A stretch of 16,817 nucleotides of DNA from JBEKDJ01 sp050014415 (GTDB lineage Bacteria; Desulfobacterota; BSN033; UBA1163). Under the pieces are notes generated by a model that was not told where the DNA came from, ran no database searches, and worked only from the letters and a program-made list of their open reading frames with translations. Each line of letters opens with the position of its first letter. The stretch's first letter is position 1. Below are positions 7,631 to 14,837 of the stretch, one piece after another. The stretch is taken from contig JBEKDJ010000081.1 of NCBI GenBank assembly GCA_050014415.1, positions 1 through 16,817 of the forward strand. The letters are read 5' to 3'. The position numbers and the translations under genes are program-made.

Positions 7631-8494
7631 TCAATCCCTTATCCCCAACAGTCCTCTCGGTCTAAGAAGGAGAATGATGGCCATCACCAAAAAGATAATG
7701 ATGATGGAAGCGCTCGGCATGATCAACGAGACCATGCTCTGGCTTAAACCTACAATGATCCCACCGATGATCGCACCCATAAAACTTCCCAATCCCCCGA
7801 TGACAACAACCGCGAAACAGATTCCTAAGATGGCCTCACCCATCATCGGTTCGACCCCCCGTATCGGTGCTGATAAACCGCCGCTTAATCCTGCAATGGC
7901 CATTGAAAGACCGAAGACGAGGGTGAAGACCAGCGAAATATTGATCCCGAGGGCGCTCACCATTTCCGAATCCTCTGTTCCCGCCCTGATAATCGATCCA
8001 TATTTCGTCTTCTCAATAAACACCCACATCCCAAACGTAAATACGATCGAGATGGCGAGAAGGAAAATCCGGTACTTCGGGAAAAAAAGACTTCCCAGGG
8101 AGATGACCCCTGAAAGTGAATCCGGCGTCACAAAGGCCTTTCCGATCGGGCCGTAAACGATGATGATGAGTTCTCTTCCGATCAGGGCGATTCCGAAGGT
8201 CATCAGGATTTGGTATAAAATATTGAGGCCATAAAGGCGGCGTAATAATGTCTTTTCTAAGAAAATGCCAATGATCCCACTTCCGATGGGAACGAGAAGC
8301 AGATTTAGGAAAAAATTTTCAGTGACTGAAAAGATCGTGTATGCCAGGTAGGCCCCAACGGCGAAGAAAAGGCCATGGGAGAAGTTGATGATATTCATCA
8401 TTCCCCATACGATGGAGAGCCCCATTGCCAAGAGGACATAGATCATTCCCAAAACCAGGCCATTGAAGATTTGTACGATGATAAGGTTTACCAC
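7631..8494 (-). CDS. livH: Branched-chain amino acid type ABC transporter permease LivH
   Basis: Integral membrane permease, 287 residues. The N-terminal block GLVLGMIYVLLAMGLSIVWGMMNIINFSHG-like region (residues about 11-40) is the classic LivH opening, and the coupling loop GTEDSEMVSALGIN lies near the middle. Several further hydrophobic spans end in the family's usual LLLRPRGLLG at the C-terminus. The start is GTG 8494, supported by CAGGAGA about nine nt upstream; no ATG fits as well. The gene follows the binding-protein gene after a GC-rich hairpin (8511-8542) and is followed at once by livM. The unusual start codon plus the hairpin would be expected to lower permease output compared with the binding protein, as is common for such importers (inference). 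Confidence 0.93.
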   Translation of the reverse strand: MVNLIIVQIFNGLVLGMIYVLLAMGLSIVWGMMNIINFSHGLFFAVGAYLAYTIFSVTENFFLNLLLVPIGSGIIGIFLEKTLLRRLYGLNILYQILMTFGIALIGRELIIIVYGPIGKAFVTPDSLSGVISLGSLFFPKYRIFLLAISIVFTFGMWVFIEKTKYGSIIRAGTEDSEMVSALGINISLVFTLVFGLSMAIAGLSGGLSAPIRGVEPMMGEAILGICFAVVVIGGLGSFMGAIIGGIIVGLSQSMVSLIMPSASIIIIFLVMAIILLLRPRGLLGIRD

Positions 8495-8510
8495 GCCGGT
8501 TTCTCCTGAT

Positions 8511-8542
8511 CCCCCCTTCCCCGAATTCCGGGGAAAGGGGGG
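8511..8542 (-). repeat. GC-rich inverted repeat between binding-protein gene and livH
   Basis: CCCCCCTTCCCC at 8511-8522 pairs with the G-rich arm 8530-8542 (one bulged A), around a GAATTC centre that is itself palindromic. It falls in the 54-nt gap between the stop of the binding-protein gene (8549) and the GTG start of livH (8494). No U-tract follows on the minus strand, so partial termination or mRNA 3'-end protection is more likely than full termination. It may be a dispersed repeat in this genome. Confidence 0.75.
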
Positions 8543-8548
8543 TGAAAA

Positions 8549-9772
8549 CTACATCTTGCACCCGGTCTTGTCACAGGGCAAGAAATTCTTGGAAGACCCT
8601 ATGATTTCCGCAAAATCGTCGGGCGCTTTCTTCTCAGCCTCGGTCTTGCAGCGGACGGTATAGTAGGGCTTAATGCATTGATGGTCGCATTTGCGGTAAA
8701 CCTCTCTGCCCGTAATGCCATCGTATTCGTAGTCCTCCCATGCAGCGATCACCTTTTTCTGATCCGTCGACCCCGCCCTCTTGATCGACTCCAGCATCAC
8801 TTTGACCGGTTGATAACCCGAGGCGGCAGTGAAGGGTATCATGACACCGTACTTCTCATAATCAGCCGCTACCACCTTCTTATTCACAGGATTATCAATG
8901 GTGTGATAATAGTTTTGTCCGACGTAGATACCTTCCAGAACCTTCGTTCCCAGAGCTTGAAATTCGGTCTGTCCTCCACCCCAGGCCACGCAGATTTTTG
9001 AAACCTTTTTCAAACCAAAATTCACCGCCTGTTTGAGACAGTTTACGGTATCGCCTCCGAAGTTGAGAAGGAGGACACAATCTGCCTTCGCGGCAATGGC
9101 CTTGGTAATGACGGAACTGTATTCAGACTCTCCGATGGGATGGTAAGTGTTCCCGATGAGCTCCTTGTTGTACTCCTTTAAGACCTCCCTTGTGTTACGC
9201 AAGAGATCTTCGCCAAAAACATACTCGGGTGTGATGGTGTAAAAAGTATTGACCTTCAGTTCCTTGATAAGACGCGGGACAACCTCTCGAATACAACCGT
9301 AGGTGGGAACTGACCAGCGGAAGGTAAATTTATTGCAGTCCTCTCCTGTGATCTTGTCAGCCCCGGCAGCGCAGGAAACGATGATTTGATTCTTTGCACC
9401 GTATTCAGATACTGCCAAGACGACAGAACTTCCTGTTCCTACATGGATAAATTCGCACCCTTCTTTTTCAACCACCTCTTTTGCTCTTCGGATCGCATCG
9501 CCTGGGGTGGACGCATCCCTCTCAATCAACCGAATCTCTCTTCCCAAAACCTTCCTCCCAAATTGATCTATGGCCAACCTTACTCCCCGGCTTACATCCA
9601 ATCCGGTATCCGCGTAGGGGCCGCTGAAAGGTTGGATGTTAAGAATGTTAATCGGCCCCTTCTCAGCACTTTTTGCAATCCTCGGCTTGCTTGTCAAACC
9701 GCCAGCCAGCCCCATTCCTGCCACGGCGGACATCTTCAAAAAATCCCTACGAGTCAACTTTACCTTTTTCAT
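8549..9772 (-). CDS. Tat-type ABC transporter substrate-binding protein (Peripla_BP_6, Liv type), first copy
   Basis: A 407-residue binding protein of a HAAT-type importer. The start is taken at ATG 9772, behind AAAGGGGGC, and not at an in-frame ATG six codons upstream, because this gives the strong ribosome-binding site and a normal signal peptide. TRRDFLKM at residues 7-14 is a Tat motif, followed by a hydrophobic stretch rich in Ala and Gly. The mature domain and the C-terminal Cys-rich tail (C362, C366, C375, C400, C405) match the 1474-2691 protein nearly residue for residue; the two genes even share long identical DNA stretches near their 3' ends, for example around 1609-1634 and 8686-8711. 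It lies between livF and livH, so it is the main binding partner of this transporter. Ligand unknown. Confidence 0.94.
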   Translation of the reverse strand: MKKVKLTRRDFLKMSAVAGMGLAGGLTSKPRIAKSAEKGPINILNIQPFSGPYADTGLDVSRGVRLAIDQFGRKVLGREIRLIERDASTPGDAIRRAKEVVEKEGCEFIHVGTGSSVVLAVSEYGAKNQIIVSCAAGADKITGEDCNKFTFRWSVPTYGCIREVVPRLIKELKVNTFYTITPEYVFGEDLLRNTREVLKEYNKELIGNTYHPIGESEYSSVITKAIAAKADCVLLLNFGGDTVNCLKQAVNFGLKKVSKICVAWGGGQTEFQALGTKVLEGIYVGQNYYHTIDNPVNKKVVAADYEKYGVMIPFTAASGYQPVKVMLESIKRAGSTDQKKVIAAWEDYEYDGITGREVYRKCDHQCIKPYYTVRCKTEAEKKAPDDFAEIIGSSKNFLPCDKTGCKM

Positions 9773-9796
9773 AAATGCCCCCTTTCTCATTTTTCT

Positions 9797-10492
9797 TTAA
9801 ATCGATAGATATTTTTCCCGTAACGTTCGATCCTTCTTTAACTCTTCATTGTCGATGTGGGCCACGATCTTTCCCTGCTCGAGGATATAATGGCGATGGG
9901 CTACCTTGAGACTCGCCTCCACGTTCTGCTCCACCAGCAGGATGGTGACCCTTTCGTCCTTAATCTTCTGAATCACATTGATCACGCTTTCGACGATCAA
10001 TGGGGCCAACCCTTCGGTCGGCTCGTCCAGCAGAATGAGATGCGGATTCCCCATGAGCGCCCGTGCCACAGCAAGCATCTGTTGCTCTCCGCCGCTCAGT
10101 TGGTTTCCTCTATTGTCCTTTCTCTCCGCTAATTGAGTGAAGATGTTAAAGATCGTCTCCAATCCCCACTTTCCGTTCACGCCTTTCCGCTCGGCGATCT
10201 TCAAATTTTCGATGACAGTGAGTGTAGAGAATATCCTCCTTTCTTCCGGGACCCAAGCCACCCCCATTCTTCCGATTTTGTATGGTTTTTTTTGAGTGAT
10301 ATCCGTTCCACTCAAAAGAATTGATCCATGCCTGGCAGGAGTGAGCCCCATAATACTGCGTAAGGTGGTGGTCTTTCCCGCGCCGTTTCTTCCAAGGAGA
10401 CAAACGACCTCTCCCTCTAAGACTTCAAGATCGACACCGTAGAGAACGTGACTTTCGCCGTAAAAGGTGTGAATGTCATTCACTTTCAGCAT
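9797..10492 (-). CDS. livF: ABC transporter ATP-binding protein LivF
   Basis: ATPase subunit of the HAAT importer, 231 residues, the normal LivF length. Walker A GRNGAGKTT is at 34-42, the signature LSGGEQQ at 132-138 and Walker B LILLDEP at 152-158. As is usual for LivF, the segment after Walker B reads LLVEQN where many ABC ATPases have a switch His. The start ATG 10492 overlaps the end of livG by 7 nt, implying translational coupling. It is followed 24 nt later by the binding-protein gene. All motifs are intact. Confidence 0.95.
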   Translation of the reverse strand: MLKVNDIHTFYGESHVLYGVDLEVLEGEVVCLLGRNGAGKTTTLRSIMGLTPARHGSILLSGTDITQKKPYKIGRMGVAWVPEERRIFSTLTVIENLKIAERKGVNGKWGLETIFNIFTQLAERKDNRGNQLSGGEQQMLAVARALMGNPHLILLDEPTEGLAPLIVESVINVIQKIKDERVTILLVEQNVEASLKVAHRHYILEQGKIVAHIDNEELKKDRTLREKYLSI

Positions 10493-11247
10493 GAGGTGAC
10501 TCCGGAACTCCCCAAATAGGCGCGGATGACTTCTTCATTCTTCCTCACTTCAGCAGGAGGACCTTCAGCAATGACCTTGCCCTGGGCCATGACCGTGATG
10601 ATATCTGAAATGGTCATGACCACATGCATGCGATGCTCGATCAAAACGATCGTCAGCCCCTTTGAGATCTGCTTGATCAAGTCCATGACCCGGAAGGAAC
10701 CTTCATGGGGCATCCCACTGGTGGGCTCGTCCAAAAGAAGTAGTTGGGGGGAGGTTGCAAGGGCAATGGCGATCTCCAATGCTCGCTGATCTCCGTAAGA
10801 AACCTCTGAAGCCTTTTTGTTCATAATCCCCGTCAGCCCGACCTCTTCTAAGACTTGAAGGGTCTTCTCCTCCACCTCCTTCAAGGAGGAAGCTTTCCTA
10901 AAAAGGGAGAAATTGCTTTTGGTCCGAGATTGGACCCCAAGTCTGACGTTCTCCTTAATGCTGAGGACAGGAAAGATATTAGTCACTTGGTAGGAGCGCC
11001 CAATCCCGGCATGAGAGATCTCGAAGGGTTTCCAGCCTGTTATCTCCTGATCCTTCAACCATATCTTTCCAGAAGTCGGAGGAAGTTGACCTGCCAGCAT
11101 ATTAAAGAGAGTCGTTTTCCCTGCACCATTAGGACCGATAATCGAATGGACCTCTCCTTCTTCAACGAGAAGGTCAACCTGATTAACCGCTGTCAGAGCG
11201 CCAAATCTTTTCGTCAGCCCTTCGGTTCTCAGGATCTCCATGATCAT
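10486..11247 (-). CDS. livG: ABC transporter ATP-binding protein LivG
   Basis: Partner ATPase of LivF, 253 residues. Walker A GPNGAGKTT lies at 38-46, the LivG-type signature VSYGDQR at 149-155, Walker B LLLLDEP at 169-175 and the switch His in IEHRMHVV (H205). The start ATG 11247 overlaps the stop of the carbamoyltransferase gene in an ATGA arrangement, so the transporter is translationally coupled to the enzyme. An alternative ATG two codons in is possible and would not change the interpretation. The coupling of a transcarbamylase gene directly to the transporter ATPase supports the idea that the importer delivers the enzyme's substrate (inference). Confidence 0.95.
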   Translation of the reverse strand: MIMEILRTEGLTKRFGALTAVNQVDLLVEEGEVHSIIGPNGAGKTTLFNMLAGQLPPTSGKIWLKDQEITGWKPFEISHAGIGRSYQVTNIFPVLSIKENVRLGVQSRTKSNFSLFRKASSLKEVEEKTLQVLEEVGLTGIMNKKASEVSYGDQRALEIAIALATSPQLLLLDEPTSGMPHEGSFRVMDLIKQISKGLTIVLIEHRMHVVMTISDIITVMAQGKVIAEGPPAEVRKNEEVIRAYLGSSGVTSC

Positions 11248-12290
11248 CTCATCAACAGGGCCATGACCGCCTTCTGGCCGTGGAGCCTGTTTTCAGCTTC
11301 ATGGAAGATCACCGATTGAGGACCGTCTGCCACTTCATCAGTCACTTCAAATCCTCTGTCACAAGGGAGGCAGTGCATATAGATCCCGGTCTTTTTAATC
11401 AGCTTCATCTTCTTGGCGTCGCAGATCCAATGTCTGTTTTCGTCCGCCAGCTTTTTCGTTTTATCATGCTGCGGTGCACTTGTGATGGGCGGAAGATTTT
11501 CAAGGGAGGGCCAAGCCTTCGGGTAGACTATGTCTGCTCCCTCGAAGGCCTCTTCCATATTATTGCTTATCTCAAAGGAGCCTCCATAGAGCTTTGATAA
11601 CTCCTTGGCCCGGGTAATGACGTTAGGGTCGAGCTCAAATCCTTTGGGATGGGCAAGGACGATATTCATTCCGAGGAGGGTTCCTCCGATGACGGCACTC
11701 TGAGGGACCGCCATGGGTTTTTTCACACTCGGAGAATAGGCCCAACTCATCACAAATTTTTTCCCTGGGAGATCACCCACGAATTCTTTCATCGTCATCA
11801 GATCGGCCACGAGCTGGCATGGGTGAAACATGTCATCTTCCATGTTGATCACCGGGATCTCAGCCCACTTGGCAAACTCGCGGATGTACGCATTTCCCTT
11901 CCCGTAAATCCAGCCCACGGGGTCGCCAAAGATTCTGATCCCAATCCCATGTCCCATACGCGACAGAACCCTGGCGACGTCACTGATCCTTTCTGTAATA
12001 AATGCCTCCTCATCTCCGGCAGCAGCAGGCTTATAGACCGCGTCGGGGGTGAGATAATGGCCGTTTCCCCCCAATTGATAAATTCCTGCTTCAAAGCTGT
12101 TTCTTGTACGAAGCGATTTGTTATAGAAAAGCATGAAAAAGGTCTTGCCTTTTAAGACCTCGTGGGGAATACCCGAAGCATACTGTCTCTTCAGCTCGAA
12201 GGCAAGATCCAAGATCGTCTCGATCTCGTGACGGCTAAACTCCATATCAGAAATATAATCTCTACCTTTCAATGATAACGTCTCGACCAT
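11244..12290 (-). CDS. Knotted-type carbamoyltransferase (N-acetylornithine carbamoyltransferase-like)
   Basis: A 348-residue transcarbamylase. The carbamoyl-phosphate motif SLRTR is at 59-63, HPCQ at 156-159 and HCLP at 306-309, so the catalytic core looks complete. The segment WAYSPSVKKPMAVPQS at about 183-198 and the ending HEAENRLHGQKAVMALL match the knotted subgroup that includes acetyl- and succinylornithine carbamoyltransferases and E. coli YgeW, and not ordinary OTCase. Where Xanthomonas acetylornithine carbamoyltransferase has the carboxylated Lys302, this protein has Glu (E315 in GFEVTDEV), and its specificity loop around residues 80-97 is a few residues shorter. The second substrate is thus uncertain. 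With a catabolic carbamate kinase nearby and no arginine-biosynthesis genes, it probably works in the phosphorolytic direction, making carbamoyl phosphate (inference). Start ATG 12290 behind GGAGG. Confidence 0.9.
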   Translation of the reverse strand: MVETLSLKGRDYISDMEFSRHEIETILDLAFELKRQYASGIPHEVLKGKTFFMLFYNKSLRTRNSFEAGIYQLGGNGHYLTPDAVYKPAAAGDEEAFITERISDVARVLSRMGHGIGIRIFGDPVGWIYGKGNAYIREFAKWAEIPVINMEDDMFHPCQLVADLMTMKEFVGDLPGKKFVMSWAYSPSVKKPMAVPQSAVIGGTLLGMNIVLAHPKGFELDPNVITRAKELSKLYGGSFEISNNMEEAFEGADIVYPKAWPSLENLPPITSAPQHDKTKKLADENRHWICDAKKMKLIKKTGIYMHCLPCDRGFEVTDEVADGPQSVIFHEAENRLHGQKAVMALLMR

Positions 12291-12307
12291 ACCATTTCCT
12301 CCTTCAT

Positions 12308-13585
12308 TTATATTTCGGCAAAAGCTTGATCTAAAATCCTGATCGCTTCGTCGATGCCTGACTTATCGACCGTCATCGGTGGACTCAGTCTTACCACGTT
12401 TCCATACAGACCGCCTTTTCCGATCAGCAAACCCCTCTTTTTCGTATTCTCAAAGACCTTGAGGATTTCATTGACAGCAGGTTCCTTCTTTTCTTTCACC
12501 AGTTCTAATCCGATCATTAAACCCTTTCCTCTCACATCTCCTATCAACGGATATTTATCTTTAAGTTCGATTAACTTCTCCTTAAAATAGTTTCCCACTT
12601 TTTCGACATGGTTTACGATATCGTGATCTTCCATATATTTGAGTGTCGCCAACGCACCCCTTGTGCTGACCGGATTTCCACCAAAGGTGGAGATGGAGGA
12701 TGCCTTGAAGCTATCCGCTGCTTTTTGGGTAGCAATGGTCACTCCGATGGGCACTCCATTAGCGAGTCCCTTCGCGAAGGTCATGAGATCTGGCTCAACT
12801 CCCCAATGCTCTATTCCAAACCATTTTCCGCCCGTTCTTCCAAATCCCGTCTGGACCTCATCCGATATAAAGAGGCCACCAAATCTTCTGATGATCTCCA
12901 CAGCGATCTTGAAATACTCTTTGGGAGGTGTAATAAAGCCACCCACCCCTTGTATTGGTTCCGCAATAAAGGCCGCGATCTTCCCCGAAGTCGTCGTCCT
13001 GATAAGCTCTTCGATATCCTTTGCACATTCAATCTCACAGTTGGGGTAAGTAGCTGCAAATTCACACCGAAAGCAGTACGGGCTAGGAGCGTGCGTAATC
13101 CCAGGGATGTAATTGCCTCCGACCCTCCACGAGGCGTGGCCGGTGAGAGTCATCGCCAGATAGGATCTTCCGTGGTAACTGTGGCGAAGGGCAACAATCT
13201 CTCTGGCTCCGGTGTACAGTTGAGCCGTCAATATGGCCATCTCGTTTGCCTCGGTTCCCGAATTGGTAAAAAAAGATTTCTTCAACTTTCCAGGTGTAAT
13301 CTGGGACAGCTTCTCTGCTAATGCCACCATGGGATAGTTGGGATAGAGGGTTGAGGCGTGTTGCAGGGTGTGGATCTGGTCTTCCACTTCCTTGACGATT
13401 TCAGGCTGGCAATGACCGATGCTGACGGTCAATATGCCGCCAAAAAAATCGAGATACTTGTTATTTTCCCAGTCGTAGACATAACATCCTTCTCCCTTTT
13501 TGAGTGGAAGAGGTGTTGAGTAATAGTTCGCGACACAGGGAAAGAGGAACTCCTTATGCTTTTGGTTAATAGCCGTTGAATCCAT
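12308..13585 (-). CDS. Class III PLP-dependent aminotransferase (AGXT2-like)
   Basis: A 425-residue fold-type I aminotransferase of class III. Cofactor-site landmarks are SGTEAN at 109-114, HSYHGRS at 135-141, EPIQGVGG at 209-216, ISDEVQTGFGRTG at 240-252 with D242 binding the pyridine nitrogen, and TFAKG with K272 forming the Schiff base. The sequence is closest in feel to alanine-glyoxylate aminotransferase 2 and 3-amino-2-methylpropionate (beta-alanine)-pyruvate aminotransferases, though ornithine, putrescine and GABA enzymes share the fold. A Cys-containing insertion, YCFRCEF...CEIEC at 170-187, is notable and typical of this subgroup. Start ATG 13585 follows GAAGGAG. The gene starts 14 nt after gntR and ends 17 nt before the carbamoyltransferase. 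It would convert the amine freed by decarbamoylation to a semialdehyde or keto acid (inference). Confidence 0.92.
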   Translation of the reverse strand: MDSTAINQKHKEFLFPCVANYYSTPLPLKKGEGCYVYDWENNKYLDFFGGILTVSIGHCQPEIVKEVEDQIHTLQHASTLYPNYPMVALAEKLSQITPGKLKKSFFTNSGTEANEMAILTAQLYTGAREIVALRHSYHGRSYLAMTLTGHASWRVGGNYIPGITHAPSPYCFRCEFAATYPNCEIECAKDIEELIRTTTSGKIAAFIAEPIQGVGGFITPPKEYFKIAVEIIRRFGGLFISDEVQTGFGRTGGKWFGIEHWGVEPDLMTFAKGLANGVPIGVTIATQKAADSFKASSISTFGGNPVSTRGALATLKYMEDHDIVNHVEKVGNYFKEKLIELKDKYPLIGDVRGKGLMIGLELVKEKKEPAVNEILKVFENTKKRGLLIGKGGLYGNVVRLSPPMTVDKSGIDEAIRILDQAFAEI

Positions 13586-13599
13586 TTTTTCTCCTTCTT

Positions 13600-14385
13600 C
13601 TATCGGTCGTTCAGACCGTAGAGGTTCGACTCACTTCCGATTTGCTTGCTTTCAAGAGCTATTAAATATTCGTCTAATTTTTTCAGGTGGAGGATCATCT
13701 CCTTTTCGCACATCTCTGCATCTCTCTTTTTTAAATATCCCAGGATATTCTTGTGATCCTGCACGTTGTCCATAGAATATTTGATATCTGGAACCAGGAA
13801 GGTGGTCTCGCACCCTTTAAGAAAATCTAAGACGTAATCGACCGTTAGACTCAATATGGGATTGTGGGAACCCGCAGCAATAAGCCGATGGAAGTCATTG
13901 TTTCTATCGTCGAGGGCATAAAACTGCTGGACATTGATCTGTTGCCCCATCCCGTTCAACATCCCTTCGCAATAGGAGACATTTTCTTCCAATTTTCTTA
14001 TCTCATCAGGGGATATTTTTTGGACTGCCAACTTGATAGCAGGAGGTTCGATAATTCTTCTTACTTCGTAGAGATGCTGCGGTGAGAGTTCTTTGAAGCT
14101 TAAGAAATGTCCCAGCGAACCTTTTATCGACTGGTTATCAATTTCAGAAATAAAAACGCCGCCCCTCTGGCCTTTTCTTTTTTCGATCAATCCAAAGATT
14201 TCTAACCCCCTCAATGCTTCTCTTAGAGTAACCAAGCTTACCCCAAACTGCTCGGCCATTTTCTTCTCTGTTGGAAGCTTATCCCCTGGCTTGAGTCTCT
14301 TAATCAATATGGCCTTTTCTATCTCCTTTTCTATCAACTCCGAGGTTTTGCTGATAGGCAAGGATTCAAATTTCAACTCTTCCAT
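13600..14385 (-). CDS. GntR-family transcriptional regulator, FadR/FCD subfamily
   Basis: A 261-residue regulator with an N-terminal winged helix (about residues 10-80; PGDKLPTEKKMAEQFGVS and TLREALRGLE form the HTH) and a helical FCD ligand domain. His residues in NDFHRLI, QDHKNI and ILHLKK are in the usual places for the metal site that binds carboxylate effectors. The start is taken at ATG 14385, with TAGGT seven nt upstream; an in-frame TTG at 14391 is less likely. It is the first gene of the leftward run and is transcribed from an AT-rich region with a promoter at 14428-14455. It most likely represses both divergent units and is released by a pathway acid (inference from family behaviour). 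Confidence 0.92.
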   Translation of the reverse strand: MEELKFESLPISKTSELIEKEIEKAILIKRLKPGDKLPTEKKMAEQFGVSLVTLREALRGLEIFGLIEKRKGQRGGVFISEIDNQSIKGSLGHFLSFKELSPQHLYEVRRIIEPPAIKLAVQKISPDEIRKLEENVSYCEGMLNGMGQQINVQQFYALDDRNNDFHRLIAAGSHNPILSLTVDYVLDFLKGCETTFLVPDIKYSMDNVQDHKNILGYLKKRDAEMCEKEMILHLKKLDEYLIALESKQIGSESNLYGLNDR

Positions 14386-14398
14386 AGGCAACCTAAGA

Positions 14399-14410
14399 TA
14401 TAAATTTATA
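14399..14410. promoter_or_regulatory. 12-bp AT palindrome in gntR leader, possible operator
   Basis: TATAAATTTATA is a perfect palindrome lying between the predicted gntR transcription start (about 14421) and its ATG. In such AT-rich DNA a chance occurrence is quite possible, so this is only a candidate regulator site. Confidence 0.25.
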
Positions 14411-14427
14411 AAACCTAATCAATGCCC

Positions 14428-14455
14428 ATTTTACATATAAACAATTTTTTGTCAA
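14428..14455 (-). promoter_or_regulatory. Predicted sigma70 promoter for the gntR operon
   Basis: On the minus strand TTGACA (14455-14450) is followed after 16 nt by TAAAAT (14433-14428), five of six matches to the -10 consensus. Transcription would start near 14421, giving a leader of about 35 nt before the gntR ATG. Confidence 0.6.
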
Positions 14456-14468
14456 GAAAAATTTTTCT
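14455..14468. promoter_or_regulatory. 14-bp perfect palindrome abutting the gntR -35 box, possible operator
   Basis: AGAAAAATTTTTCT is a perfect palindrome directly upstream of, and sharing one base with, the predicted -35 box of the gntR promoter. A dimeric GntR regulator bound here would interfere with the polymerase. It does not match the commonest FadR-family operator core, so it is only a candidate. Confidence 0.3.
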
Positions 14469-14543
14469 ATGTGTGTATTATAAAAAATTATTCAATATTT
14501 TAAATATGTTAAATTATCACAAGATTTGATTTAAAATTAATAG

Positions 14544-14571
14544 TTGACATTTTATTTCTTTAAGATATAAT
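14544..14571 (+). promoter_or_regulatory. Predicted consensus sigma70 promoter for the carbamate kinase unit
   Basis: TTGACA at 14544-14549 and TATAAT at 14566-14571 are both perfect consensus hexamers, spaced by 16 nt. Transcription would start near 14578, leaving a leader of about 260 nt before the carbamate kinase ATG at 14838. So strong a promoter implies that expression is limited by a repressor or by the leader (inference). Confidence 0.65.
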
Positions 14572-14680
14572 TTTGAGGTAAAAGACAGATGTTAGTTTAT
14601 TAGTTGTATATAATCTAGTTTGGAAGAAACAATATGATTATTGACCCCCAAGAAGAAGTAAAATCTCTTGAGTTTCGAGC

Positions 14681-14809
14681 ATGCAGGCCCCCGGGCTGCG
14701 AGCCTTGAGGTACAAGTTCTCTCCGGTTGAAAACTTTGTCGAGGAGCTTTATCTGCAGGCCAGTCGCGATTCTTTGAAGATTGTGTTGCGAGTTCTGAAA
14801 GCCTACTGA
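14681..14809 (+). CDS. Doubtful 42-codon frame in the carbamate kinase leader
   Basis: An open frame from ATG 14681 to TGA 14807-14809, encoding 42 residues with an amphipathic ending (VENFVEELYLQAS, then KIVLRVLKAY). No convincing ribosome-binding site precedes it, and an in-frame TGA lies just upstream at 14669. Its base composition differs from the flanking AT-rich DNA. It may be a gene fragment, a leader peptide or chance. I do not recognise it. Confidence 0.2.
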   Translation: MQAPGLRALRYKFSPVENFVEELYLQASRDSLKIVLRVLKAY

Positions 14810-14837
14810 AGTGAAAAAGGGACATGAGGAGAAAAAA

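Larger units (their letters stand above)
14386..14837. other. Divergent AT-rich intergenic control region
   Basis: About 450 bases between gntR (minus) and the carbamate kinase (plus). Bases 14386-14640 are very AT-rich and hold a promoter facing each way plus short perfect palindromes. Bases 14640-14810 are distinctly richer in G and C, and contain only a doubtful 42-codon frame. No tRNA, known riboswitch or insertion-sequence ends were recognised. Confidence 0.8.

Noticed and set aside
12608..13321. A 237-codon open frame on the plus strand
   Set aside because: It is opposite the class III aminotransferase, which has all its catalytic motifs; the antisense frame shows none.
14592..14825. 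A 77-codon open frame on the minus strand in the intergenic region
   Set aside because: Its start lies within the carbamate kinase leader, with low-complexity, basic and Ser-rich composition, no family resemblance and no fitting start signal.
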